From: Paraglaciecola sp. T6c
GTDB taxonomy: Bacteria > Pseudomonadota > Gammaproteobacteria > Enterobacterales > Alteromonadaceae
Length of the DNA stretch: 64,000 nucleotides
Reading direction: 5' to 3'
NCBI RefSeq assembly: GCF_000014225.1
Contig: NC_008228.1
Span: 4,092,001-4,156,000, forward strand
Shown: positions 19,791-29,957 of the stretch, piece after piece
How the letters are laid out: every line of letters begins with the position of its first letter
Numbering within the stretch: the first letter of the stretch is position 1
The notes under the pieces: model-generated
What the model was told of the DNA's origin: nothing
Databases searched by the model: none
What the model saw: only the letters and a program-made list of their open reading frames with translations
Position numbers and translations under genes: made by a program

Positions 19791-20336
19791 ATGACTACGT
19801 CACTAGCACATAAGCGTGTTGCCATTTTGGCCACTGATGGTTTTGAGCAAAGCGAGTTATTTCACCCATTGAATGCGTTAAAAGAAGCCAGCGTAAAAGT
19901 GGATATCATTTCTCTTGAGAAAGGGTCAATTAAAGGTTGGGATGAAGATAATTGGGGGGAGTCGATTAAGGTCGATTTAACACTTCAAGAAGCGAAAAGC
20001 GAAAACTATGACGCTCTGGTGCTACCTGGCGGATTATTCAACCCCGACACCTTACGTACCAGCAATGCTGCCATCGCGTTCATTAAAGATTTCTTTGCCG
20101 ATGAAAAACAACGCCCCGTCGCAGCGGTTTGTCATGGCCCTTGGCTACTCATTGAAGCAGGTATCGTAAAAGGGCGTAACTTAACCTCTTATCCGAGCAT
20201 TCAAACTGATTTACGTAACGCAGGGGCAAATTGGCAAGATGCACAGGTGCTGATCGATGGCCAAATCATCACGAGTCGTAACCCAGATGACTTGCCCGCG
20301 TTTAGTGAGCAAATCATCAAAGCGTTGAGAAACTAA
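19791..20336 (+). CDS. DJ-1/PfpI family protein (type 1 glutamine amidotransferase-like)
   Basis: A 181-residue protein. The start at 19791 follows a GAAGGAAA ribosome-binding site; an upstream in-frame ATG at 19713 has none. The class I amidotransferase-like fold is shown by VAILATDGFEQSEL, LVLPGGLFNPD and the nucleophile elbow AAVCHGPWLL with Cys114. It belongs to the PfpI/YhbO/YraA group. Members are described as stress proteins acting on glycated or damaged macromolecules, or as cysteine peptidases; which applies here is unknown. It is a single gene followed by a strong terminator. Confidence 0.9.
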   Translation: MTTSLAHKRVAILATDGFEQSELFHPLNALKEASVKVDIISLEKGSIKGWDEDNWGESIKVDLTLQEAKSENYDALVLPGGLFNPDTLRTSNAAIAFIKDFFADEKQRPVAAVCHGPWLLIEAGIVKGRNLTSYPSIQTDLRNAGANWQDAQVLIDGQIITSRNPDDLPAFSEQIIKALRN

Positions 20337-20386
20337 CCCTGAAGCACAATAAAGTTGAGTTTCAGTACATTGAATTCAAATAGCAA

Positions 20387-20416
20387 AAAGCCACATTAAT
20401 GTGGCTTTCTTTTTTT
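20387..20416. terminator. Terminator palindrome overlapping the ygiQ stop codon
   Basis: A perfect 22-bp palindrome (20387-20408, left arm AAAGCCACATT) is followed on the plus strand by a T-rich tract to 20416. On the minus strand the A-rich left flank also gives a short U-run. It lies 50 bp after the DJ-1/PfpI gene, and its right part includes the TAA of the opposing ygiQ gene (20396-20398). Confidence 0.85.
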
Positions 20417-22750
20417 ATTACTGCTGTTTTTACGTCGGTTATCAGTGTTTGTACCGGCCGAGTTTCCAGTACCACCGGCCTTATTGTGTGGCTGATTGTC
20501 ACTGAAGCGAGTTAAGCCCTGTTGGGCTTTTTTACCCTTCGCTGTTTGCTGAGCTTGACCATTTCCTTTGCCTTTCGCATACGCTTTATTTGCAGAGCGC
20601 TTTGCATACTCTTTTTGCTCACGCCCTTTTAACTCATTACGGCTCTCAGCAGGTATCAAGCATTTAGCGCCATTGCCAATAAGATAGCCTTTACCCATGT
20701 CGGTTAACGCTTTACGCAACATTGGCCAGTTAGCAGGATCGTGATAACGCAGAAAAGCACGGTGCAACCGGCGCCGAATTTCACCCTTGGCCACAGTCAC
20801 AGCTTCACTTTTGTGATTCACTTTATGTATCGGGTTTTTCCCCGTGTGATACATAGTCGTGGCGTTCGCCATAGGTGACGGATAGAAGTTCTGTACTTGG
20901 TCGAGTTTAAAGTTGCGCTCTTTTAGCCACAGCGCCAAGTTCAGCATGTCTTCGTCTTCAGTCCCTGGATGAGCAGAGATAAAATACGGGATCAAATACT
21001 GCTCTTTGCCCGCTTCCATGGTGTACTTGTCGAACAACTCTTTGAATCTATCGTAGGTGCCCATCCCCGGTTTCATCATTTTATCCAGCGGGGCTTTCTC
21101 TGTATGCTCAGGCGCAATCTTCAAATAGCCACCCACGTGATGCGTGACCAACTCGCGTACATAATTGGGATCTTCAATCGCCAAATCGTAACGTACACCC
21201 GATGCAATAAGGACTTTCTTCACCCCTTCCACATTACGCGCTTTACGATATAACTCAACAGTAGGCGTTTGGTCAGTATCTAAATGACCGCAAATTTCTG
21301 GCCATACGCACGATAAACGACGACACGCTTGTTCCGCTTTCGGACTCTTGCAACGCAATTTATACATATTGGCGGTTGGGCCACCTAGATCAGAGATCAC
21401 CCCAGTAAAACCCGGAACCTTGTCGCGGATCTGTTCAATTTCACGAATGATCGATTCTTCAGAGCGACTTTGAATAACGCGCCCTTCGTGCTCGGTGATA
21501 GAACAAAAAGTGCAACCCCCAAAACAACCACGCATGATATTCACCGAGGTTTTAATCATGTCGTAAGCAGGTATTTTTGCTTTACCGTAGCTAGGGTGCG
21601 GAACACGTGCATAAGGTAAATCAAACACGGCATCCATTTCTTCAGTTTCAAGCGGGTAAGCAGGTGGATTAATCCAAATGATTCTATCGCCATGGCGCTG
21701 TGCAAGCGCACGAGCACACCCTGGGTTGGTTTCTTTGTGCAATATACGCGAGGTATGCGCGTAATGCGTTTTCTCGGCACGCACCACATCGTAAGCTGGC
21801 AGCATCACATAGGTTTTATCCCAGGGCTTGCGACGTTTGGTTTTTGAGGTAAAAGGCTGTACCACAATCGGCTGGGCCTTTTGCTCTTCAATGGCCGCTT
21901 GTTTATCTGCCTCAGAAGAAACCGCGCATTTATCTTCGATGATTTCGTAGGGGCTAATAACAGGGTCAATTTTACCTATGGTGTCTAAATGTGTTGAGTC
22001 TACACCTTGCCAACCAGGCAACGGCTCTTTGCGGATAACGGCCGTTCCGCGAATATCTTGCATTTGCTCAATGCTTTCACCCGCAGCAAAACGATGGGCC
22101 ATTTCTAATAATGGACGTTCAGCATTACCGAACATCAACATGTCAGCTTTTGAATCAAACAACACAGAGCGACGCACTTTATCTGACCAGTAATCATAGT
22201 GGGCAATACGACGCAAACTGGCTTCGATACCGCCAATCACTACTGGTTTTTTATAGGCCTCTTTGCATCGCTGAGTGTATACCGTGACTGCACGATCTGG
22301 GCGCTTGCCCCCTTCATTATTAGCAGTGTAGGCATCATCGTGACGCAGTTTTCGCTCTGCTGTATAACGATTGATCATGGAGTCCATGTTACCTGCGGTC
22401 ACGCCGAAGAATAAGTTCGGCTCACCTAACTGCATAAAGTCGTTTTTGTTCGTCCAATCTGGCTGAGAAATAATTCCTACTCGGAAACCTTGTGACTCAA
22501 GCACGCGGCCAATTACCGCCATGCCAAAGCTGGGGTGATCCACGTAGGCATCCCCCGTAACAATAATGATATCGCAGCTATCCCAACCTAAGATTTCCAT
22601 TTCTTTGCGTGACATGGGTAAAAATGGCGCAGGGCCAAAACACTCAGCCCAATATTTGGGATAAGAAAAAAGTCCGCGCTCGGCTTTCATACGCTCAGCA
22701 GGCTGGCGTTTAACAGGCGATTTAGCGACAGGTTGACTCAGGTTGGACAT
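20396..22750 (-). CDS. YgiQ family radical SAM protein
   Basis: A 784-residue YgiQ-type radical SAM protein. The ATG at 22750 has GGAG eight bases upstream; the longer frame would need a TTG start. After an N-terminal DUF3362/YgiQ segment ([25 protein letters not shown]), the [4Fe-4S] cluster motif CFGGCTFC lies near residue 405. The C-terminal DUF3362 portion is followed by a basic, glycine/asparagine-rich tail with low complexity. The biochemical function of YgiQ proteins is not established. It is monocistronic. The terminator shared with the convergent gene overlaps its stop codon. Confidence 0.92.
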   Translation of the reverse strand: MSNLSQPVAKSPVKRQPAERMKAERGLFSYPKYWAECFGPAPFLPMSRKEMEILGWDSCDIIIVTGDAYVDHPSFGMAVIGRVLESQGFRVGIISQPDWTNKNDFMQLGEPNLFFGVTAGNMDSMINRYTAERKLRHDDAYTANNEGGKRPDRAVTVYTQRCKEAYKKPVVIGGIEASLRRIAHYDYWSDKVRRSVLFDSKADMLMFGNAERPLLEMAHRFAAGESIEQMQDIRGTAVIRKEPLPGWQGVDSTHLDTIGKIDPVISPYEIIEDKCAVSSEADKQAAIEEQKAQPIVVQPFTSKTKRRKPWDKTYVMLPAYDVVRAEKTHYAHTSRILHKETNPGCARALAQRHGDRIIWINPPAYPLETEEMDAVFDLPYARVPHPSYGKAKIPAYDMIKTSVNIMRGCFGGCTFCSITEHEGRVIQSRSEESIIREIEQIRDKVPGFTGVISDLGGPTANMYKLRCKSPKAEQACRRLSCVWPEICGHLDTDQTPTVELYRKARNVEGVKKVLIASGVRYDLAIEDPNYVRELVTHHVGGYLKIAPEHTEKAPLDKMMKPGMGTYDRFKELFDKYTMEAGKEQYLIPYFISAHPGTEDEDMLNLALWLKERNFKLDQVQNFYPSPMANATTMYHTGKNPIHKVNHKSEAVTVAKGEIRRRLHRAFLRYHDPANWPMLRKALTDMGKGYLIGNGAKCLIPAESRNELKGREQKEYAKRSANKAYAKGKGNGQAQQTAKGKKAQQGLTRFSDNQPHNKAGGTGNSAGTNTDNRRKNSSNKKRKPH

Positions 22751-22905
22751 ACAACTCCACAAAAAATAAAAAGTATTAAAAAAGCGCTCAAGATGGAAAT
22801 GCGAAAAGCGCTTAAAATTTGACCGCGGGAGTATATACCTAAAGTACTTTTTAGCCCAGTAAAGACCGCAAAAAAGGCAAATAATTACCGTGAGGAATAG
22901 CAGAC

Positions 22906-22930
22906 ACTGCCCATAAGATTAATGGGCAGT
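22906..22930. other. Stem-loop after the lytic transglycosylase gene
   Basis: ACTGCCCAT (22906-22914) pairs perfectly with ATGGGCAGT (22922-22930) around a 7-nt loop, about 35 bp downstream of the leftward transglycosylase stop. There is no T-run on either side. It may protect an mRNA 3' end or work with Rho, and is not a classic intrinsic terminator. Confidence 0.45.
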
Positions 22931-22965
22931 TTAACACTGTAACAAAGCAATATATTACAAAGTGC

Positions 22966-24252
22966 TTATGAGTTGCTTGGCAGAGGCTGCTCCATTAAGG
23001 CATCGAACACGTCACGTGCTGGGTAACCATCTGCAATCATGTCTTTTGATAATTGAAATTGGCGAATACCGCTTCGTGTACCCGGTCCCAAAATACCGTC
23101 GGCCTTGCCCACATCAAAGCCCAAACCATTGAGCTTATCCTGTAACTTACGCATTTCATCTACCGTGTAATCCGGCAGCTCAGGCAGAGTTTTAGACAAG
23201 GTACTCAAACCAGCAATACGATCCGCTAAGTGCCCCACAGCGATGCCGTAATACTCTGAGTTATTCCAGCGCAATATTACATTAAAGTTTTTATAGGCTA
23301 AAAATGCCGGCCCTGCATGACCCGCAGGCACCAGAAGCGCACCTTTGATATCAGCGTTACCGATGGCATGGCCGTCAGTACGGGTGACGCCAGCGCCGTT
23401 CCATACAGAAAGCGCTTTGGGATCATTCTTGCCCGCTAAGGTATAATCGAATGAGTCAGGCAGGCTCACCTCTCTGCCCCATTTGTAACCTGATTGCCAA
23501 CCTAAATTTTTCAAAAAGTTAGCCGCCGAAGCCAGCGCATCTTGCTCGCTGTCCCAAAGATTGATTTGGCCGTCTTTATCTCCGTCAACTGCGTATTTCA
23601 TATAAGCAGAGGGCATAAACTGTGTGTGCCCCATGGCACCGGCCCAAGAGCCAACCATTTTTTTGTCGTCTAGTTTTTCACGATCAATGAGCAACAGAGC
23701 TTGCATTAATTCACTGGAAAAATAACGGCTACGGCGATTGTCACACGCCAAAGTGACTAGCGAATCAATAACCGGGCTTTTTCCCTTGTAAGAGCCAAAA
23801 TTCGTTTCTAAGCCCCAAAAAGCTAAAAGGTACTGAGCTGGCACACCGTATTCTTTATTTAACTCCCCCAGAAAAGCACGGTGCTTGGCCATCATTTGCT
23901 GGCCTTTTTCAATGCGCCAGGTATTCACCCGTTTTTCAAAGTAATCAGTAAAGGTTTGAACAAACTCAGGTTGATTTCGATCCAGCGAGATAATTTTTTC
24001 TTTGTATCTGGCGCCGCCAAGCACTTCATCGGTAACACGCTTAGAGACACCGGCTGTTTTAGCTTGACCCTGCAAGTCAACAACACATTGTGCAAATAAG
24101 GCCTGTGGGCTCGCCACTTCTTGGGCCTCACTTACAACCTCCTGATCACCTAACACATTCATGTCAGTAGCATCTTGTTGAGCAGCCACACTGATGCCGC
24201 TTAGCAATGAGCAACATACTATGGCAGATAATTTCTTTAACGCAGTTTGCAA
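22966..24252 (-). CDS. MltB-family lytic murein transglycosylase with peptidoglycan-binding domain
   Basis: A 428-residue exported protein (signal peptide about 1-24, ISVAA). The SLT_2/MltB catalytic domain runs to about residue 345, with the catalytic Glu149 in FWGLETNFGSYKG and the typical AMGHTQFMPSAY and DGDKDGQINLWD segments. A PG_binding_1 repeat (about 362-425, LNGLGFDVGKADGILGPGTR) closes the protein. These enzymes cleave glycan strands to 1,6-anhydro-MurNAc ends for wall growth and turnover. Their sugar products feed recycling enzymes such as AmgK and MurU, encoded earlier in this window. No lipobox is seen, so it is probably periplasmic. Confidence 0.92.
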   Translation of the reverse strand: MQTALKKLSAIVCCSLLSGISVAAQQDATDMNVLGDQEVVSEAQEVASPQALFAQCVVDLQGQAKTAGVSKRVTDEVLGGARYKEKIISLDRNQPEFVQTFTDYFEKRVNTWRIEKGQQMMAKHRAFLGELNKEYGVPAQYLLAFWGLETNFGSYKGKSPVIDSLVTLACDNRRSRYFSSELMQALLLIDREKLDDKKMVGSWAGAMGHTQFMPSAYMKYAVDGDKDGQINLWDSEQDALASAANFLKNLGWQSGYKWGREVSLPDSFDYTLAGKNDPKALSVWNGAGVTRTDGHAIGNADIKGALLVPAGHAGPAFLAYKNFNVILRWNNSEYYGIAVGHLADRIAGLSTLSKTLPELPDYTVDEMRKLQDKLNGLGFDVGKADGILGPGTRSGIRQFQLSKDMIADGYPARDVFDALMEQPLPSNS

Positions 24253-24284
24253 CGGATATCCTTACTAATAAAAAATGGGTAATC

Positions 24285-24302
24285 ACATAAGTCACCTTAT
24301 GT
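24285..24302. promoter_or_regulatory. 18-bp dyad upstream of the mltB-like gene
   Basis: ACATAAG-TCAC-CTTATGT is a perfect inverted repeat centred about 40 bp upstream of the leftward transglycosylase start. Its position and symmetry fit an operator. I cannot name a regulator, and chance is possible in AT-rich DNA. Confidence 0.25.
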
Positions 24303-24452
24303 TACACCTCTGGTAATAAATCATAGCTTTGACTGAGTATCGCTTAGATTAGCCTTTGCCCTTCGCACAAATAATTAAATACGCCTATTCAATTGTTGAG
24401 ATAATCTCATGGCAGAATGGGCAGCTCTTAGCAGTTCTAAACGCAACACCGC

Positions 24453-25019
24453 TTAACGATTATCGTCGTTTTTGATTTCGCTTTGTCGGTCATCAATGCC
24501 TGCTATTTTTCTGCGCCATACGGATTCAGCCATAATATCGGTGTTAAGTTCAACATGGTCAAGCCACGTTTTACCAATCAGATGATCGAATTCGTGTAGG
24601 AAAATGCGTGCCACAAACCCATCTAAGCGCTGAGTGGCCGGTGTTCCATCGCGTTGCAGATACTCTATCTCAACCCAAGTCGCCCGGCGAATAAAACCAC
24701 GTAAACCAGGCACAGACAAACAGCCTTCCCAGTCCTTTACTGTTTCCTCGCTACTTTGTATCACTTTGGGGTTAATTAACACCAAAGGTTCCATGTCAGG
24801 TGCATTTGGGTATCTAGGGCTGGGCCGTGATGCAATGATCATGACTGCACGCTCATCAAATACTTGCGGTGCTGCAATACCGACCCCATTGGCCTCTTGC
24901 ATGGTCGCGAGTAAGGCATCAACAAACTCCTGAAACGCACCGGTTTCAATATCTGTCTGGGAGACTGATTTGGCTGGCGTACGCAAGATAACTTCACCCA
25001 CTTGTGCAATTTTCATCAT
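24453..25019 (-). CDS. def: Peptide deformylase
   Basis: A 188-residue peptide deformylase that removes the N-formyl group from nascent proteins. All three family motifs are present: GVGIAAPQ (residues 45-52), EGCLSVPG with the metal-ligand Cys100, and HEFDH with His142, Glu143 and His146 (usual form QHExDH; here LHEFDH). It is not in the usual def-fmt arrangement but lies 26 bp downstream of an ABC exporter gene, so it is probably a second, accessory deformylase of the genome (inference). Confidence 0.9.
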   Translation of the reverse strand: MMKIAQVGEVILRTPAKSVSQTDIETGAFQEFVDALLATMQEANGVGIAAPQVFDERAVMIIASRPSPRYPNAPDMEPLVLINPKVIQSSEETVKDWEGCLSVPGLRGFIRRATWVEIEYLQRDGTPATQRLDGFVARIFLHEFDHLIGKTWLDHVELNTDIMAESVWRRKIAGIDDRQSEIKNDDNR

Positions 25020-25045
25020 GTTATTTATCTTATTCTTTTCATAAA

Positions 25046-26794
25046 TTAACTGACCAACTGCAACTCGGCGAATTCCCGATAAAGCGCATTACTGGCGATT
25101 AATTCTTGATGATTACCTATTGCCACTATCTGGCCTTTATCCATCACGACTATGCGATCCGCATTGATTACTGTGGCTAATCGGTGGGCAATAATTAAAG
25201 TGGTCTTTTCGCGCATTAGTTCGTCCAGAGCCAGCTTGATAAACTGCTCATTGGCTGCATCCAGTGAACTGGTAGCTTCGTCCAGCAACAAAATAGGTCG
25301 ATCAGCGAGGATTGCTCTAGCGATAGAGATTCGCTGTTTTTGCCCCCCAGATAAACGTACGCCTCGCTCGCCCAAATAGGTTTGATAGCCTTCCGGCAAC
25401 TGCTCAATAAACTCATCGGCTCTGGCGGCTTTAGCAGCGGCTTGCACGTCTTCATCACTGGCATCCGGTCGTCCGTAGCGAATGTTCTCGGCAACACTGC
25501 TAGCAAAAATCACTGACTCTTGAGGTACGAGGGCATATTGTTGGCGTAAAGACTCTAGCTCGAGCTCAGCTATATTCACCCCTTCTAAACTAATTTCCCC
25601 CGATTGAATATCGTAAAACCGCAGCAAGAGTTGGAATAAACTAGATTTGCCAGCGCCGCTTGGGCCGACTAAAGCAATACGCTCGCCAGCTTTTATGTCA
25701 AGAGAGATATGCTGTAATGCAGGGCTGTCTACAGCACTGGGATAGCTAAAATTCACATCCGTTAAGGTTAAGTTGCCTTGCACCTTTTTTGCTAACAATT
25801 GGGGCGTTTCAGGTTCAAGTACTTCACTCTTGGTATGCAATAACTCCATTAAACGCTCGCTGGCTCCGGCAGCTTTTTGAACTTCCCCTATGACCTCGCT
25901 TAACGTGGCGACCGCACCGCCTGCCATAACGGCATAGAACATAAACGCGGTAAGCTCACCGGCGCTAATACTGGCAGTTAACACCTGCTGCGCACCTAAC
26001 CAAGCGACTAAGGTAATGGCGGTCATGCTGATACCCATAATCGTGGCCATCATCAAAGCACGAAAGCGAATGCGGCTATTGGCCGCTGTCATCACATCTT
26101 CTACCCGACCGGCAAACTTACTTCTGTCGAGATCTTCATGAGAATACGCTTGAACGGTGTGAATTTCATGCAGTGACTCATCCACGTAAGCACCTAAATC
26201 TGCCACTCGGTCTTGACTGTTTCTGGCATGCAAACGCACTTTGGCGCCAAAGAAACGAATTGGCAATAATACAATTGGCACAGCAATCAATACGTACAGG
26301 GTCAACATGGGGCTGGTGATTAACATCAGCAATAATGCACCAATAAAAGTAATGCCTGCGCGCAGTGCCATTGACAGCCCCATACCCACCACCGACTGCA
26401 GCACGGTAGTGTCACTGGTAAAGCGTGAAATGACCTCGCCGGTACGTGTTCTCTCAAAAAATGCGGGAGGTAACGTTAGCAGGTGAGAGTACACAGATTG
26501 GCGAATATCTGCGCTGACGCGCTCTCCTAGCCAAATCATTAGGTAAAATCGAAAGTACGCTGCAATACTGCCCAGTAGCGCAATACCCACCACCACCAGC
26601 ATCATTTGATTTAACATGGTAGCGTTATTTGCGACAAAGCCTTCATCGACCACGACCTTCACACCTTGGCCCAGTAACAACCAAGAGCCTGAACCAACAA
26701 TAAGCGCGCTTATGGCACACATTACCTTTGTTTTATAGGGTGCGAGTTGGCCAAATAACCAGCGCATTAGGGTAAGAGTTTTTACAGCTTTCAC
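25046..26794 (-). CDS. ABC exporter, fused transmembrane and ATPase domains (MsbA/LmrA type)
   Basis: I place the start at the GTG at 26794, preceded by AGGA at a 5-nt spacing, giving 582 residues, the usual size for this half-transporter class. An upstream ATG at 26887 would add a 31-residue extension without a ribosome-binding site. Six transmembrane helices occupy about 20-300. The ATPase carries Walker A GPSGAGKSS, the signature LSGGQKQRISIARAIL, Walker B ILLLDEATSSLD and the switch histidine in IAHRL. It should work as a homodimer exporting a lipid or hydrophobic compound. It is followed by def in the same direction. Confidence 0.9.
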   Translation of the reverse strand: MKAVKTLTLMRWLFGQLAPYKTKVMCAISALIVGSGSWLLLGQGVKVVVDEGFVANNATMLNQMMLVVVGIALLGSIAAYFRFYLMIWLGERVSADIRQSVYSHLLTLPPAFFERTRTGEVISRFTSDTTVLQSVVGMGLSMALRAGITFIGALLLMLITSPMLTLYVLIAVPIVLLPIRFFGAKVRLHARNSQDRVADLGAYVDESLHEIHTVQAYSHEDLDRSKFAGRVEDVMTAANSRIRFRALMMATIMGISMTAITLVAWLGAQQVLTASISAGELTAFMFYAVMAGGAVATLSEVIGEVQKAAGASERLMELLHTKSEVLEPETPQLLAKKVQGNLTLTDVNFSYPSAVDSPALQHISLDIKAGERIALVGPSGAGKSSLFQLLLRFYDIQSGEISLEGVNIAELELESLRQQYALVPQESVIFASSVAENIRYGRPDASDEDVQAAAKAARADEFIEQLPEGYQTYLGERGVRLSGGQKQRISIARAILADRPILLLDEATSSLDAANEQFIKLALDELMREKTTLIIAHRLATVINADRIVVMDKGQIVAIGNHQELIASNALYREFAELQLVS

Positions 26795-26990
26795 AGGTGT
26801 CCTAATAATGTTGCCAACGCAAAATAAGAGTGACTCAACAATATATTTCACATTCGACTGATACAGATTATTAGGATGTTGGGGCACATTGCTTCATTTT
26901 AAATCAGCTCTTTTAAATCACGCCTTAATATTGTGTTAAGCCACCATCCATAAGATTCGCTGCCATCGTGAACCTAGGTATTAATCTGAG

Positions 26991-28673
26991 ATGAATAAAG
27001 CGGCCGCCCAAACACCAATACGAAGCGAATGGTTACGGGCTTTTAAAATTCCCCCTCAACTTGTCATGCTGCTCGCAGCGCTATTTGTCACGCTAACGGG
27101 CAATCACACCTTTTTCGGCCATCTTGAGACAATTTACTCTTGGCAAAATAATGCATTATTCATCTGCTCAGTTGGCGCTATTTTATGGGCATTAACATCT
27201 ATTGTGTCAATCGTATTAAATTGGTTTATGCCGGTAAAATTAGCGTTATCCATCGTGCTTATTACGGGGGCAATATGCAGCTATTTTACCGATGGTTTTG
27301 GCGTTATTTTTGATATCGACATGATGCGTAATATGTTTGCCACTGACACCAGCGAAGCGGCCGATATACTCAACTTTGGTTTGCTTAATCACGTCTTGTT
27401 ATTTGGAGCGATCCCGATAGTTTTTTTTAATCTGTTGCCACTGAATAAACAACCCAGATTAAAAGACATTAAGCGCCGCTTTTTGATGACGGGGTTTACC
27501 TTAGTGATTGGCATAAGCGTTATCGGCGGCAGTTTATTTGCTTTTAGTGGTCAGTACGCGAGCTTTTTTCGTGAACACAAATCCGTGCGTTACTACACGA
27601 ATCCAATACAACCTATGTATTCATTCGTCGCATTTCTGACGCAAAAGGTTCGCTCTGCTGCTTCCAGGCAATTCGTGTTCCAAACGTCCCGTGCTGCCAT
27701 TCCAGACACAGATTTGAATCGAGAGCTCGTGATTGTGGTTGTCGGTGAAACCGCTCGCGCTGATCACTTCTCAGTCAATGGCTACGAGCGTGAAACCACC
27801 CCTTTGTTAGCCAAAGAAACTGATTTAGTCTCTTTCAGCCAAATCAGTAGTTGCGGCACATCCACCGCAGTTTCAGTACCTTGTATGTTTTCCATTCTGG
27901 GTCGTGATGACTTTGATGCAGACAACAGCAAAACCACAGAAAATGTGCTAGATATTGTGGCTAAAGCCAATATTAGCGTGCAATGGCGGGACAATAATTC
28001 TGATTCAAAAGGGGTCGCAGAGCGCATTCCCTATATAAGTTACAAAACTAGCGAAACGAACCCAGTTTGTGATGAAAAGCGGCAACCCAAAGAGCAAAAA
28101 TATAGAGAGTGTCGTGATGAAGGTATGCTTGATGGGCTACAAGAATTTATTAACGGACAAGAGCAAGACATACTCATTGTACTACATCAAATGGGCAGCC
28201 ACGGCCCTGCATATAGTAAGCGCTACCCGTCAGCATTTGAAAAATTCACGCCAGCATGTCAAACCAGTGAACTATCAATGTGCAGCGACGAAGAAATTAT
28301 CAATGCTTATGACAATACCATCCTCTACACAGATTACTTTTTAGCAAAAGTCATTGGGTTGTTAAAACGCAACACTCCTCGTTACGAAACAGCCATGATT
28401 TACGTCAGCGATCATGGTGAATCTTTAGGTGAAAACAAGGTCTATTTGCACGGTTTACCCTACATGTTCGCACCCAAAGCGCAAACGCATGTGCCGATAA
28501 TAGTGTGGGCGGGTGCATCTTCGGATATTGATATTGCAAAAACCCGTGAGTTAAAAGATTTACCTAATTCCCATGATGCATTGGCTCAAGCCATTTTACT
28601 AAGCATGGAAGTTGATTCAGACGTAAAGCTCCCCCCTATGTTCCCGTTGTTAGTAATGAAATCGGATGACTAA
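26991..28673 (+). CDS. Phosphoethanolamine transferase, EptA type
   Basis: A 560-residue inner-membrane enzyme. About five N-terminal transmembrane helices (to residue about 190) precede a periplasmic sulfatase-fold domain. The nucleophile threonine lies in VVVGETARADHFS, and VSDHGESLGE together with the histidine at YLHGLPY completes the zinc site. Paired cysteines (SSCGTSTAVSVPC, and CQTSELSMC) match the structural disulfides of EptA and MCR proteins. The enzyme moves phosphoethanolamine from phosphatidylethanolamine to lipid A, lowering the negative charge of the surface. It is monocistronic. Transfer to another glycolipid is possible. Confidence 0.92.
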   Translation: MNKAAAQTPIRSEWLRAFKIPPQLVMLLAALFVTLTGNHTFFGHLETIYSWQNNALFICSVGAILWALTSIVSIVLNWFMPVKLALSIVLITGAICSYFTDGFGVIFDIDMMRNMFATDTSEAADILNFGLLNHVLLFGAIPIVFFNLLPLNKQPRLKDIKRRFLMTGFTLVIGISVIGGSLFAFSGQYASFFREHKSVRYYTNPIQPMYSFVAFLTQKVRSAASRQFVFQTSRAAIPDTDLNRELVIVVVGETARADHFSVNGYERETTPLLAKETDLVSFSQISSCGTSTAVSVPCMFSILGRDDFDADNSKTTENVLDIVAKANISVQWRDNNSDSKGVAERIPYISYKTSETNPVCDEKRQPKEQKYRECRDEGMLDGLQEFINGQEQDILIVLHQMGSHGPAYSKRYPSAFEKFTPACQTSELSMCSDEEIINAYDNTILYTDYFLAKVIGLLKRNTPRYETAMIYVSDHGESLGENKVYLHGLPYMFAPKAQTHVPIIVWAGASSDIDIAKTRELKDLPNSHDALAQAILLSMEVDSDVKLPPMFPLLVMKSDD

Positions 28674-28857
28674 AAGGAGCTATTAAGCCAATGCGGATCA
28701 GACCATTTTTATCAGTGTCAGTATTTTTTGCACTTGTGGCTAATTTTCAAACAAAAAATAGCTAACCCTTTGATTTTATTAAGGGGATCGAAATATGCAT
28801 AATCGTTTTTCGGCATGAAAACGTCTGTGCACTTTTGGGATGTTCTATGCTGATGCT

Positions 28858-28873
28858 TATCCCGCTCGGGATA
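28858..28873. promoter_or_regulatory. 16-bp palindrome upstream of the PEP-CTERM esterase gene
   Basis: TATCCCG-CT-CGGGATA is a perfect dyad centred about 67 bp before the ATG of the GDSL esterase. Nothing else stands out in the 259-bp gap. It may be an operator, or an RNA hairpin in the leader. Confidence 0.3.
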
Positions 28874-28932
28874 CTAACAACAATAAATTATAATTGGCGT
28901 TGTGCAGTATAGAAGCGCCCTGAGGTGAAACA

Positions 28933-29865
28933 ATGAACAACCTGACTCTGCCACTGTCCAGTGGATTGAATTATTTACTTAAAAAAACTAGAAGAACACT
29001 GTGTGTATCTGGAGCATCACTACTGATGTTTGTCAGTTCAACAGCATCCGCCACGCCTATCAGTGATATGTATGTGTTCGGTGATTCGCTATCGGATACT
29101 GGCGCATTAAAAACACTCCTCCCTGCAGCGTGTCCTACCGCCCCCTATTTTGATTGCCGATTTTCTAATGGCCCAGTATGGGTTGAGCATTTGGCTAGTG
29201 ACTTAGGTGTATCCGCAAGTACTGCTTATACAGGCGGCACAAATTGGGCCATAGGCGGCCAGCGCACTGACAATTTATTTGCTGACCCCAACTTTGGTGG
29301 TCAACTTTTTAACTACTTAGGTAGCGCAGGTGGTATGGCAGATGCCGATGCACTCTACGTGATCTGGGCTGGTGGCAATGATTTTTTGCAAAATGATCCC
29401 GTTGGCACCTATACCCCGGGCGATGCAGCGCAAAACATTGTTGACAGTGTGACCACTTTAGCAATGGCGGGGGCGATGAACTTTCTAGTGCCGAATTTAC
29501 CCATTGCAGCGCCTTGGGCTTTTGAATTTAATGCCGCGTTAGCAAACGGCTTAGATGGCATCAGTGGCGGCTTAAACATCACCCAACTTGATGTGTTTAG
29601 TACGTTTTTAGATATATCAATGAACCCCAGTGATTATGACCTAACGAACGTATCAGCTCCTTGCGTTGACTCGGCAAATATGACCGTGTGTACGAATCCT
29701 GATGAGTACTTACTTTGGGACCAAGTTCACCCTACTGCCGTGGGTCACCAACTTATTGCCTCTGCCGCACTCGCCGCTTTAGCAGTACCTGAGCCCGCCT
29801 TACTGGCGCTTTTTGGTTTTGGCATGTTAGCGCTGGTACGCACAAGACGGAAAGTGTTTCCTTAA
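28933..29865 (+). CDS. PEP-CTERM-sorted GDSL/SGNH esterase
   Basis: A 310-residue secreted hydrolase. A signal peptide ends near residue 40 (SSTASA). The SGNH blocks are visible: the nucleophile in VFGDSLSDTG (Ser52), WAGGNDF, and the catalytic Asp-His in DQVHPTAVGHQ. The last 25 residues, beginning VPEPALLALFGFG and ending in RTRRK, form a PEP-CTERM tail. That is a sorting signal cleaved by an exosortase and tied in many genomes to exopolysaccharide production. The lipase or esterase substrate is unknown. No exosortase gene lies in the window. Confidence 0.9.
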   Translation: MNNLTLPLSSGLNYLLKKTRRTLCVSGASLLMFVSSTASATPISDMYVFGDSLSDTGALKTLLPAACPTAPYFDCRFSNGPVWVEHLASDLGVSASTAYTGGTNWAIGGQRTDNLFADPNFGGQLFNYLGSAGGMADADALYVIWAGGNDFLQNDPVGTYTPGDAAQNIVDSVTTLAMAGAMNFLVPNLPIAAPWAFEFNAALANGLDGISGGLNITQLDVFSTFLDISMNPSDYDLTNVSAPCVDSANMTVCTNPDEYLLWDQVHPTAVGHQLIASAALAALAVPEPALLALFGFGMLALVRTRRKVFP

Positions 29866-29935
29866 TCCCCCCTCTACGTTAGTAACTGTTCCCTCAGTTA
29901 TCAGTGCAGATGGGTATAACCCACCATTCCAATAA

Positions 29936-29957
29936 AAAGCCCTCATCAGAGGGCTTT
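29936..29957. terminator. Rho-independent terminator after the GDSL esterase gene
   Basis: AAAGCCCTC pairs with GAGGGCTTT around a 4-nt ATCA loop, with T-rich sequence to the right and an A-run to the left. It can act in both directions but mainly serves the esterase gene 70 bp upstream. Confidence 0.85.
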
